A stretch of 5,987 bases of DNA from Sphingobacteriales bacterium. Lineage in GTDB: Bacteria > Bacteroidota > Bacteroidia > Chitinophagales > Chitinophagaceae. Under the pieces are notes generated by a model, which saw only the letters and a list, made by a program, of their open reading frames with translations, had not been told where the DNA came from and made no database searches. The position numbers and the translations under genes are program-made. Shown piece after piece: positions 1-5,664 of this stretch. The number at the start of each line of letters is the position of its first letter. The stretch's first letter is position 1. The DNA lies in assembly GCA_004294195.1 (NCBI GenBank), contig REAQ01000052.1, positions 1-5,987 on the forward strand, in the 5' to 3' direction.

Positions 1-32
1 TTCATATTCTATTGAAAATCAATGATATAGAC

Positions 33-263
33 TTAGATCTCTTCTACAATTACCTTTTGTGCTTCGTTGAGCCTGAGGCTGAGATGATACCCTGCAACCT
101 GTATAGATATTGGATCACCGAGTGGAGCAACCTGTTCAATCACAACCGTTTCTCCAGGGATGAAACCCATTTCCATGAGTTTGAGAAAAAGATCATCCGC
201 CTCAATTCCCTTGATCTTTACGGGCACACCTATAGCAATCTCTGATAGTCGTTTTGTATTCAT
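33..263 (-). CDS. feoA: FeoA-domain protein (ferrous iron transport accessory)
   Basis: A 76-residue protein made of a single FeoA (SH3-like) domain. Characteristic features are the N-terminal LSEIAIG segment, the LMEMGFIPGE turn around residues 29-38, the APLGDP motif around 46-51 and the closing LSLRLNEA stretch. FeoA is a small cytoplasmic partner of the FeoB ferrous iron permease, thought to modulate it. The length is typical for stand-alone FeoA. The ATG at 263-261 is the only sensible start and the stop is at 35-33. The gene is divergent from ybeY across 43 bp. A minus-strand ATG at 5-3, just downstream of the stop, could begin feoB outside the window, but only five bases are visible, so this is a guess. 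Family assignment is firm; its role in iron uptake rests on family knowledge. Confidence 0.93.
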   Translation of the reverse strand: MNTKRLSEIAIGVPVKIKGIEADDLFLKLMEMGFIPGETVVIEQVAPLGDPISIQVAGYHLSLRLNEAQKVIVEEI

Positions 264-294
264 GGCTTTGTAAAGGTAACTGCTTATTCATTGC

Positions 295-302
295 TACTTT
301 TG
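295..302 (+). promoter_or_regulatory. Possible Bacteroidota -7 box (TAnnTTTG) upstream of ybeY
   Basis: TACTTTTG matches the Bacteroidota housekeeping -7 consensus TAnnTTTG exactly. A TTTG lies at 267-270, but the 24-bp gap is longer than the usual roughly 20. The box ends only 4 nt before the ybeY ATG, so if used it would give a nearly leaderless mRNA. The short AT-rich motif could occur by chance. Confidence 0.35.
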
Positions 303-306
303 AGGA

Positions 307-741
307 ATGGGATCAATTCATTTCTTCGAGGAAAAACCGGCCCCCTGGTTCAAAGGCAGGAGAGTGATGAAAGCCCTGCTTGGGGAGTTGTTCAAGAAGG
401 AAAAGGTGGCGTTTGATACGATCCAGTTTATATTAGTTTCTGATGACGCACTCCTGCATGTAAACCGCTCTTACCTGAACCACGACTATTATACGGACAT
501 CATCACCTTTGATCTTTCGGCGCCTGGCGCCGATAAGGTTTCCGATATCTATATCAGCCTCGATAGGGTTGAGGAGAATGCGAGAAACTACAATGTAGCC
601 AGACTCAATGAGTTAAGTCGGGTCATGATCCATGGGTGCCTCCACCTCTGCGGATATAAAGACAAGTTAAAAACAGATCAGTTAAGGATGCGGGAACGGG
701 AGGACTACTACCTTCGACTATACACGAAACGTTCCACGTGA
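307..741 (+). CDS. ybeY: Endoribonuclease YbeY, rRNA maturation factor
   Basis: A 144-residue UPF0054/YbeY protein, the metal-dependent RNase involved in 16S rRNA 3'-end maturation and ribosome quality control in the cytoplasm. The family signature is clear: NRSYLNHDYYTDIITFDLS in the middle, then the metal site HGCLHLCGYKDK with His109 and His113. The third ligand, a His in the E. coli protein, is Asp119 here. From memory this GYKDK form is usual in Bacteroidota YbeY, so it is probably not a defect. The C-terminal REREDYYLRLY tail is also typical. The ATG at 307 follows AGGA directly, which is too close for a normal Shine-Dalgarno. The stop TGA at 739-741 overlaps the GTG start of the next gene and lies inside a parS-like palindrome. 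Proximity of ybeY to mnmG is common in this phylum. Confidence 0.95.
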   Translation: MGSIHFFEEKPAPWFKGRRVMKALLGELFKKEKVAFDTIQFILVSDDALLHVNRSYLNHDYYTDIITFDLSAPGADKVSDIYISLDRVEENARNYNVARLNELSRVMIHGCLHLCGYKDKLKTDQLRMREREDYYLRLYTKRST

Positions 742-745
742 AACA
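730..745. promoter_or_regulatory. parS-like ParB-binding site, copy 1
   Basis: CGTTCCACGTGAAACA matches 15 of 16 positions of the known parS consensus TGTTNCACGTGAAACA (only the first base differs). The inner 14 bp (731-744) form a palindrome with one mismatched pair around CACGTG. It covers the last codons and stop of ybeY and the GTG start of the CAP-domain gene, so it is embedded in coding sequence. parS sites are bound by ParB, which spreads and loads condensin for origin segregation. A second copy lies 673 bp downstream. Confidence 0.8.
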
Positions 746-1400
746 TTCAGTCTTTATGCTAGGGTTGTGTTGTTTACTTACTGTCTTTGCAAAGGGACAG
801 GGGCATATCATTACTGCGGATAGGCCCTTTGATATTAACCGTGCCATGGATACTGGTGTTATGAACGTACTAGTTAGGGCTGGGGCAAGGGAATATTCGA
901 GCGAGCAGGAGATGTCTTATCTCTATTGGGTAAATGTCATGAGGAGAAACCCTTCCTTATTTCATAGACAGTATGTTCAGGCTTATTTGAAGCAATTCCC
1001 CGAGGCGGTATCGGAGGAATCCAGGAGCCTTGAAGTGGAGATGTCTACTTCACAGGTCTTACCGCTACTCGTGCCCATTCGCAGTTTGTACCTAGCATCC
1101 TCTTTACATGCGGCCTTTCTGGCAAGGACGGGCAGATTATCCCATGATGGCGAAGGCGGAAAAGGGTTTCCGAGAAGAATGGAAGAGGCCGGAGTGCGTT
1201 CCTGTGCCGGGGAAGTCATTTTCGATGGCAAGGATGATATGCTGGTAGCAGTCATTTTGTTACTGATAGATCATCGTGTACCTGGTGTTGGGCATCGAAA
1301 GGCCCTTTTGAATCCCGCATTCACAAGAACAGGGGCCGCGGTTCGCTTTTCCCGGGAGGGAAGGGCGGTAATGGTTCAGGATTTGTCCTGCCCCCAGTAA
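738..1400 (+). CDS. Secreted CAP-domain (SCP/PR1-like) protein
   Basis: A 220-residue protein with an N-terminal signal peptide (Lys-His, then a hydrophobic core at about residues 4-18, with probable cleavage before Gln21) followed by a CAP domain at about 55-215. CAP hallmarks are visible: YLYWVNVMRRNP near the domain start, LSHDGEGG with His136, AGE ending in Glu159, and PGVGHRKALLNPAF with His186, matching the family GHxxNLLNP motif. Bacterial CAP proteins are extracytoplasmic and mostly of unknown function. No catalytic activity can be assigned. The chosen start is GTG 738, overlapping the ybeY stop by 4 bp and giving a charged n-region. ATG 756 (Met7) is the alternative but leaves no positive residues before the hydrophobic core. 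The gene is probably co-transcribed with ybeY and is bracketed by the two parS-like sites. Confidence 0.83.
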   Translation: MKHSVFMLGLCCLLTVFAKGQGHIITADRPFDINRAMDTGVMNVLVRAGAREYSSEQEMSYLYWVNVMRRNPSLFHRQYVQAYLKQFPEAVSEESRSLEVEMSTSQVLPLLVPIRSLYLASSLHAAFLARTGRLSHDGEGGKGFPRRMEEAGVRSCAGEVIFDGKDDMLVAVILLLIDHRVPGVGHRKALLNPAFTRTGAAVRFSREGRAVMVQDLSCPQ

Positions 1401-1402
1401 GC

Positions 1403-1418
1403 TGTTCCACGTGGAACC
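1403..1418. promoter_or_regulatory. parS-like ParB-binding site, copy 2
   Basis: TGTTCCACGTGGAACC contains a perfect 14-bp palindrome (1404-1417) and matches 14 of 16 positions of TGTTNCACGTGAAACA; symmetrical GTGGAAC forms are known parS variants. It lies in the 69-bp gap between the CAP-domain gene and mnmG. Similarity to copy 1 continues past the palindrome (17 of 20 bases identical, 731-750 versus 1404-1423). Proximity to mnmG fits an origin-proximal parS cluster. Confidence 0.85.
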
Positions 1419-1452
1419 TTCCGGTTGACAGTACTACCAGAACAAGTTCTAA

Positions 1453-1469
1453 AGCGCTAATTTTGCGCT
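1453..1469 (+). promoter_or_regulatory. Hairpin and possible -7 box immediately before mnmG start
   Basis: AGCGC (1453-1457) and GCGCT (1465-1469) form a 5-bp stem with a 7-nt loop that ends at the base before the mnmG ATG. The loop overlaps TAATTTTG (1458-1465), an exact match to the Bacteroidota -7 consensus TAnnTTTG. A TTGACA at 1425-1430 lies 30 bp away, too far for a normal -33 partner. The segment could be a promoter giving a near-leaderless transcript, or a small hairpin affecting initiation. Both readings are tentative. Confidence 0.35.
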
Positions 1470-3232
1470 ATGTTTCCTCAATATGATGTCATAGTAGTGG
1501 GTGCAGGCCATGCTGGCTGTGAAGCGGCAGCGGCTGCGGCAAACATGGGCAGTAAAGTGCTGCTGGTGACCATGAATTTACAGACCATCGCCCAGATGAG
1601 CTGCAATCCTGCCATGGGAGGTATTGCCAAGGGGCAGATTGTGCGCGAGATAGATGCCCTTGGGGGGTATTCAGGTATTGTTACTGATCAGTCGATGATC
1701 CAGAGGGTGTGCACTTCTACCAGGACATGGTCATGGGGCTATTGGTCAAGGGTGGAAGGTGTACGGGGGTGATCACCGGACTGGGCCATCATATTGAGGC
1801 TAAGGCAGTTGTGTTGACGAATGGCACATTTTTGAATGGCCTGATCCACATCGGCGAGAAACAATTCGGTGGGGGCAGAATGGCGGAGAAAGCGGCAACG
1901 GGAATCACGGAGCAGCTGGTGGAGTTGGGATTTGAGAGTGATCGATTAAAAACAGGTACGCCGCCCAGGATTGATGGTCGATCCCTGGATTATAGTAAAA
2001 TGGAGGAGCAGAAAGGTGATGAGGAGATCGTAGGGTTTTCTTACTTGGATGTACCAAGGATCAAACCGGAGGAACAAAGAAGCTGCTTCATCACCTATAC
2101 AGACAAAACAGTTCACGAGATCCTAAAAACCGGCTTTTCCAGAAGTCCGATGTACGCCGGCCGGATTGATGGCGTGGGTCCCAGGTATTGCCCATCGATA
2201 GAAGACAAGATCAACCGCTTTGCAGACCGGGAACGCCATCAGCTTTTCGTGGAACCAGAAGGATGGAACACGGTAGAGATCTATGTAAATGGTTTCTCCA
2301 CCTCACTCCCCGAAGAAGTTCAATACGATGCCCTTCGTAGGGTTCCCGGGTTTGAGAACTGCAGGATGTTTAGGCCGGGGTATGCCATTGAGTACGATTA
2401 TTTCCCGCCTACACAATTGCATTACTCATTGGAAACCAAGCACTTAGAGAATTTATTCTTTGCAGGGCAGATCAATGGAACCACTGGGTATGAAGAAGCG
2501 GCTTGCCAGGGCCTGATGGCCGGTATCAACGCACATTTGAAGGTAAAAGGCCAGGAACCCCTTATCCTGAAACGCAGCGAAGCGTATATTGGGGTGTTGA
2601 TTGATGATCTGATCTCCAAAGGAACCGAAGAACCGTACCGGATGTTTACCAGTAGAGCGGAATACAGAACCCTGCTTCGGCAAGACAATGCGGATTTAAG
2701 GCTAACGGAAAAATCCTTTCTGTTAGGTCTGGCCAGTCGGGAAAGACTCGAGGCGGTTGTTGCCAAACAAGAAGCGGTGGAAAGGATCAAAAAGACCCTC
2801 GCGGAATTAACCATTGAACCTGAAGACATTAACGGCTATTTGCTGCAGAAAGATTCTACGCCCATCTCGCAAAAGCAAAAACTAGGTCAGCTGATCCTGA
2901 GGCCAAATATTTCCCTGGCTGAGATCCTTACCCATTCCAATACGGCGCAGGCCGCACTTCGTGCGGAGAAAACAGATCACCTGGAGCAGGCGGAGATCCA
3001 GCTCAAGTATGATGTATATATCCATAAAGAAAAAGAATTGGTAGCCCGGATGAGTCAAATGGAAGAATTGGAAATACCCGGTAGCTTTGATTATGCAAAA
3101 GTGCAGGCCATTAGTACGGAAGCCCGGGAGAAGCTGAACCGCATCAAACCCAGAACCCTGGGCCAGGCCTCAAGGATTTCAGGAATTAATCCCAGCGATG
3201 TGCAGATATTGATGGTGTATATGGGAAGATAA
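1470..3232 (+). pseudogene. mnmG: tRNA uridine-5-carboxymethylaminomethyl modification enzyme MnmG (GidA), interrupted by an internal deletion/frameshift
   Basis: MnmG with MnmE installs the (carboxymethyl)aminomethyl group on wobble U34 of certain tRNAs, using FAD. Two fragments are present. Frame 1 (1470-1772) carries the FAD-binding GAGHAG (residues 11-16) and the catalytic MSCNPAMGG (Cys45, like E. coli Cys47), and keeps homology up to SMIQ (Gln78, ending 1703). Frame 2 resumes at VHFYQDM (GTG at 1709) and continues to the normal C-terminus at 3232, with GPRYCPSIEDK (equivalent of the second catalytic Cys, codon 2189-2191) and the C-terminal MnmE/tRNA-binding domain. Between them the family has about 37 residues (the FRxLNxSKGPA...RxQxDR block, part of the FAD pocket) where only 5 nt remain, so about 106 bp are missing, which also shifts frame. 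An intact gene would encode about 622 residues. As given the protein cannot be made. A true pseudogene or an assembly/sequencing deletion are both possible; the rest of the gene shows no decay. Confidence 0.9.
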
Positions 3233-3239
3233 GTTTAGC

Positions 3240-3303
3240 AACTCAGCAACGCAGTAACTCAGTAACATAGTAACTCAGTAACTCAACAACCCAGCAACGC
3301 ATG
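3240..3303 (+). repeat. 8-bp tandem repeat array (consensus AACTCAGT), about 8 imperfect units
   Basis: Eight consecutive octamers fit without gaps: AACTCAGC, AACGCAGT, AACTCAGT, AACATAGT, AACTCAGT, AACTCAAC, AACCCAGC, AACGCATG. A partial unit precedes them at 3234-3239. The last unit supplies the ATG of the Crp/Fnr gene, so the array fills nearly the whole 68-bp gap after mnmG and forms the immediate upstream region of the regulator. No TAnnTTTG box or Shine-Dalgarno is recognisable in it. Slippage would change spacing upstream of the start, not the coding frame. Confidence 0.9.
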
Positions 3304-3936
3304 TACACGCCTGAAGCATTGATGCAAATGTTCCCTCTGTTTGATCGTAAACTGGCAGAGTTTATTGCCAGCATTGCAGAAACAAAAACCTTCAACGAGG
3401 GCGCGATCATGATGAAGACGGGTCAGTACTTCAAAGCAAGTATGTTGGTCACCAAGGGAAAGGTGAAACTGTATCGGGAAGGAGAAGATGGGAATGAGTT
3501 CTTTATGTATTTCCTTGAAGCCGGCAACGCATGTGCACTCAGCATGATCTGCGCCACCCGCAACCAGAGCAGCCAGATCATGGCCATTGCCGTAGAAGAA
3601 ACCGAAGTGATCATGATCCCCATCCAATACATGGATGTGTTGATGACTGAATACAAAGGCTGGTACTATTTCGTGTTGGAAACCTATCGCTCGCGTTTTG
3701 AGGAATTGTTGATCGTGATTGACAACATCGCCTTTAAAAATATGGATGAGCGTCTGGAGTGGTATCTCAGAAACCAGGCGAAACACAACAAACAAATCAC
3801 GCTTACGCATCAGCAAATTGCCAACGACCTTAGCTCATCCAGAGAGGTCATCTCCAGGCTACTGAAAAAACTCGAAAACAAGCAAATGGTTGTGTTGCAT
3901 CGCAACTCCATCGAGTGGCTCGAGCCAGTTCAATAA
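3301..3936 (+). CDS. Crp/Fnr family transcriptional regulator
   Basis: A 211-residue regulator with an N-terminal cyclic-nucleotide-binding-like beta-roll (about 15-125), a long dimerisation helix (about 125-155) and a C-terminal Crp-type winged helix (about 160-208). The recognition helix SSSREVISRLLKKLE has Arg181, Glu182 and Arg186 at the positions E. coli CRP uses to read TGTGA, with Ser185 as in FNR. The FNR N-terminal cysteine cluster is absent, and the CRP cAMP-pocket RSA motif is not seen, so the ligand is probably neither an iron-sulfur cluster of FNR type nor cAMP. Cys78 and Cys84 (C-x5-C) sit in the sensor domain and could act in thiol/persulfide sensing, but this is only inference. 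ATG 3301 is the first start after an in-frame stop at 3271-3273. The gene lies upstream of a persulfide dioxygenase-rhodanese gene preceded by two matching operators, so it probably activates that gene. Confidence 0.93.
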   Translation: MYTPEALMQMFPLFDRKLAEFIASIAETKTFNEGAIMMKTGQYFKASMLVTKGKVKLYREGEDGNEFFMYFLEAGNACALSMICATRNQSSQIMAIAVEETEVIMIPIQYMDVLMTEYKGWYYFVLETYRSRFEELLIVIDNIAFKNMDERLEWYLRNQAKHNKQITLTHQQIANDLSSSREVISRLLKKLENKQMVVLHRNSIEWLEPVQ

Positions 3937-3960
3937 ACCCATTTTCTAAAAATTGCCAAA

Positions 3961-4010
3961 TGTGATTTTCGTCACTGTGCTGGTGTTTTCATTTGTACAA
4001 TTTTGTATTG
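3961..4010 (+). promoter_or_regulatory. Crp/Fnr-type promoter module P1 (operator plus -7 box)
   Basis: The operator TGTGATTTTCGTCACT (3961-3976) is a GTGA-N6-TCAC inverted repeat of CRP/FNR type. It is followed by TGTGCTGG and by CAATTTTG (3998-4005), a 7 of 8 match to TAnnTTTG. If transcription starts about 5 nt after the box (about 4010), the operator centre (3968.5) is near -41.5, the class II activator position. The whole module recurs at 4118 with identical spacing. It lies 24 bp after the regulator's stop codon and points toward the metallo-beta-lactamase gene. Confidence 0.6.
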
Positions 4011-4075
4011 TGATTGAAACAAACACCCGGCGAGCACAGGGTCCTTCCCTCCGCCCAGATCTCCCGGGTTTTTCG
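4010..4075 (+). ncRNA. Candidate small structured RNA or leader between P1 and P2 (tentative)
   Basis: Starting at the predicted P1 start site is a GC-rich stretch unlike the flanking AT-rich DNA. It contains an inverted repeat ACCCGG (4025-4030)/CCGGGT (4064-4069) followed by five Ts (4069-4073). Inside are GGCG (4029-4032)/CGCC (4052-4055) and AGGG (4038-4041)/CCCT (4047-4050), which can nest with each other; GGCG competes with the outer stem for two bases. This could be a roughly 60-nt regulated RNA ending at a weak terminator, or simply the leader of a longer P1 transcript. No known RNA family is recognised and no coding potential is seen. Confidence 0.25.
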
Positions 4076-4117
4076 TTTCACTTCAAATGGCCAAACCGGA
4101 ACAGATTTTTCGGATTC

Positions 4118-4167
4118 TGTGACTAAAGTCATTGTACTGGCCAAAAGACTGAACCAATTTTGTATAA
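4118..4167 (+). promoter_or_regulatory. Crp/Fnr-type promoter module P2 of the persulfide dioxygenase gene
   Basis: The operator TGTGACTAAAGTCATT (4118-4133) contains a perfect TGAC-N4-GTCA inverted repeat (4120-4131). TTG at 4132-4134 and CAATTTTG at 4155-4162 are separated by 20 bp, a normal Bacteroidota -33/-7 spacing. A start near 4167 puts the operator centre (4125.5) at -41.5 and leaves a leader of about 20 nt before ATG 4187. P2 matches P1 at 30 of 48 positions without gaps, with identity concentrated in the operator arms, TGTrCTGG and CAATTTTGTAT. The neighbouring Crp/Fnr protein is the likely activator. Confidence 0.68.
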
Positions 4168-4186
4168 ACCTGCAAAACAACAAAAC

Positions 4187-5605
4187 ATGAAAGTTGAGCA
4201 AATCTACACGGGTTGCCTGGCACAAGGCGCCTACTACATTGAAAGCGAGGGAGAAGTAGCCGTTATCGATCCCCTGCGTGAAGTAGCGCCTTACATTGAA
4301 AGAGCACAGAAAGACGGTGCAAAAATTAAGTACGTGCTGGAAACACATTTTCATGCCGATTTTGTTTCGGGTCACATCGACCTGGCTAAAGAAACTGGCG
4401 CAACCATTGTATATGGCCCAACGGCAAGCCCCGCATTTAACGCATATATCGCTAAAGACAATGAAGAACTGACACTCGGAAAACTGAAGATCCGCGTTTT
4501 GCATACACCAGGCCACACCATGGAATCCAGTTGTTTTTTATTGATCGATGAAAACGGAAAAGAAACAGGACTGTTCTCTGGCGACACTTTATTCATCGGC
4601 GATATTGGCAGGCCCGACCTTGCGCAAAAAGTGAAAGCGGAATTGACAGAAGAACTGCTCGCAGAGCATCTTTTCCATTCCCTTCGAAATAAAATCATGA
4701 CCCTGTCAGATGACATCATTGTCTATCCCGCTCACGGCGCAGGATCTGCTTGTGGAAAAAACATGAGCAAAGAAACCACCGATACATTGGGTCACCAGAA
4801 AGCAACAAACTATGCACTGAGGCCAGATATGACCATGCAGGAATTCAAAAAAGAATTGCTCACCGGTCTTGTTGCACCACCCGCATATTTCCCGTTGAAC
4901 GTGTTGATGAATATTCAGGGATATGACAGCATCAGCGATGTGTTGAAACGCGGACAACACGCTTTGAGTCCCGCAGCATTTGAAGCAGCTGCCAACGAAA
5001 CCGGCGCACTTGTGTTGGACACAAGAGCTCCTGAAGTATTTGCAAAAGGATTTATTCCGAACGCCATTAATATTGGTATCGATGGAAATTTTGCGCCCTG
5101 GGTTGGTGCAATGATTCCTGATATCAAGCAACAAATTCTTGTTGTGGCTGAGCCCGGCAGGGAAGAAGAAATCGTGACAAGATTGGCAAGGGTTGGTTAC
5201 GACTACTGTATCGGTTATCTCGAAGGTGGATTTGACGCCTGGCAGAATGCCGGTCAGGAAGTGGATATGATCCAGCAAGTAACGGTTGATGAACTCGCCG
5301 AAATCATGAAAGGCGGCAACGTACATCTGTTGGACGTTCGCAAGAAAAGCGAGTATGATGCTGAGCATGTGGTGGATGCAGAAAATGCACCCCTTGATTT
5401 CATTAATGACTCCATGTTGCAGATCAATAAAAACAATACCTACTACGTGAACTGCGCCGGCGGATACCGGTCCATGATCTTTAACTCTACATTAAGAGCA
5501 AGAGGATACAACAACCTGGTAGACGTAGCAGGCGGGTTCAAAGCCATCAAAGAAAGCAACAAGTTCAAGGTCACCGATTATGTGTGTCCTTCAACGATGC
5601 TATAA
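4187..5605 (+). CDS. Persulfide dioxygenase-rhodanese fusion (MBL fold plus two rhodanese domains, CstB-like)
   Basis: A 472-residue cytoplasmic enzyme. The N-terminal metallo-beta-lactamase domain (about 1-240) has THFHADFVSGH (His54, His56, Asp58, His63), HTPGHT (His106, His110), GDTLFIGDIGRPDL (Asp133) and PAHGAGSACG (His183, Cys189). By analogy with ETHE1-type persulfide dioxygenases, His54, His110 and Asp133 should bind Fe(II). Rhodanese 1 (about 258-362) has Ala321 where the catalytic Cys should be and is presumably inactive. Rhodanese 2 (about 364-462) has an active loop CAGGYRS with Cys423. The order dioxygenase, dead rhodanese, live rhodanese matches staphylococcal CstB, which converts low-molecular-weight persulfides to thiosulfate; GAGSACG also resembles the region of a CstB cysteine near the metal. 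The start is ATG 4187 (MKVEQIYTGCLAQGAYYIES, typical of the family). The gene has its own Crp/Fnr-type promoter and a terminator at 5637-5664, so it is probably monocistronic. Confidence 0.93.
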   Translation: MKVEQIYTGCLAQGAYYIESEGEVAVIDPLREVAPYIERAQKDGAKIKYVLETHFHADFVSGHIDLAKETGATIVYGPTASPAFNAYIAKDNEELTLGKLKIRVLHTPGHTMESSCFLLIDENGKETGLFSGDTLFIGDIGRPDLAQKVKAELTEELLAEHLFHSLRNKIMTLSDDIIVYPAHGAGSACGKNMSKETTDTLGHQKATNYALRPDMTMQEFKKELLTGLVAPPAYFPLNVLMNIQGYDSISDVLKRGQHALSPAAFEAAANETGALVLDTRAPEVFAKGFIPNAINIGIDGNFAPWVGAMIPDIKQQILVVAEPGREEEIVTRLARVGYDYCIGYLEGGFDAWQNAGQEVDMIQQVTVDELAEIMKGGNVHLLDVRKKSEYDAEHVVDAENAPLDFINDSMLQINKNNTYYVNCAGGYRSMIFNSTLRARGYNNLVDVAGGFKAIKESNKFKVTDYVCPSTML

Positions 5606-5636
5606 AAATTTCATTAGTGTGTTTGAGGATTAGTAA

Positions 5637-5664
5637 GGGGGGCGTTTCTACGCTCCCCTCTTTT
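5637..5664 (+). terminator. Rho-independent terminator after the persulfide dioxygenase gene
   Basis: GGGGGGCG (5637-5644) pairs with CGCTCCCC (5651-5658) to give an 8-bp GC-rich stem with one G-U pair and a 6-nt loop TTTCTA, followed by TCTTTT. It lies 31 bp after the stop codon and separates this gene from the next. Confidence 0.88.

Noticed and set aside
1704..1772. Programmed ribosomal frameshift joining the two mnmG fragments
   Set aside because: About 35 conserved residues are missing at the junction and there is no slippery heptamer, so a frameshift would not restore a normal protein.
1709..3232. Downstream mnmG fragment as an independent functional gene starting at GTG 1709
   Set aside because: It lacks the FAD-binding GxGxxG region and first catalytic Cys; the GTG is simply the Val codon of the conserved VHFYQDM region.
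4087..4122. Eleven-codon reading frame (ATG 4087 to TGA 4120-4122) as a leader peptide
   Set aside because: It ends inside the P2 operator, has no ribosome binding site and no regulatory codon run; chance is the simpler explanation.
4088..4145. Direct repeats TGGCCAAA at 4088-4095 and 4138-4145 flanking the P2 operator
   Set aside because: Only 8 bp with no further similarity and no counterpart at P1, so no function can be argued.
4160..4186. N-terminal extension of the persulfide dioxygenase from TTG 4160
   Set aside because: The TTG is part of the predicted -7 box CAATTTTG, and family proteins begin at MK(V/I)EQIYTGCLAQG, matching ATG 4187.
3989..4516. Minus-strand open frame of 175 codons opposite the regulator-enzyme gap
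   Set aside because: It has no recognisable domain and Cys/Phe-rich low-quality composition, and it is antisense to the strongly supported metallo-beta-lactamase gene and promoter P2.
4706..5368. Minus-strand open frame of 220 codons within the persulfide dioxygenase gene
   Set aside because: It lies entirely opposite a well-supported enzyme and has no recognisable motifs; it is a shadow frame.
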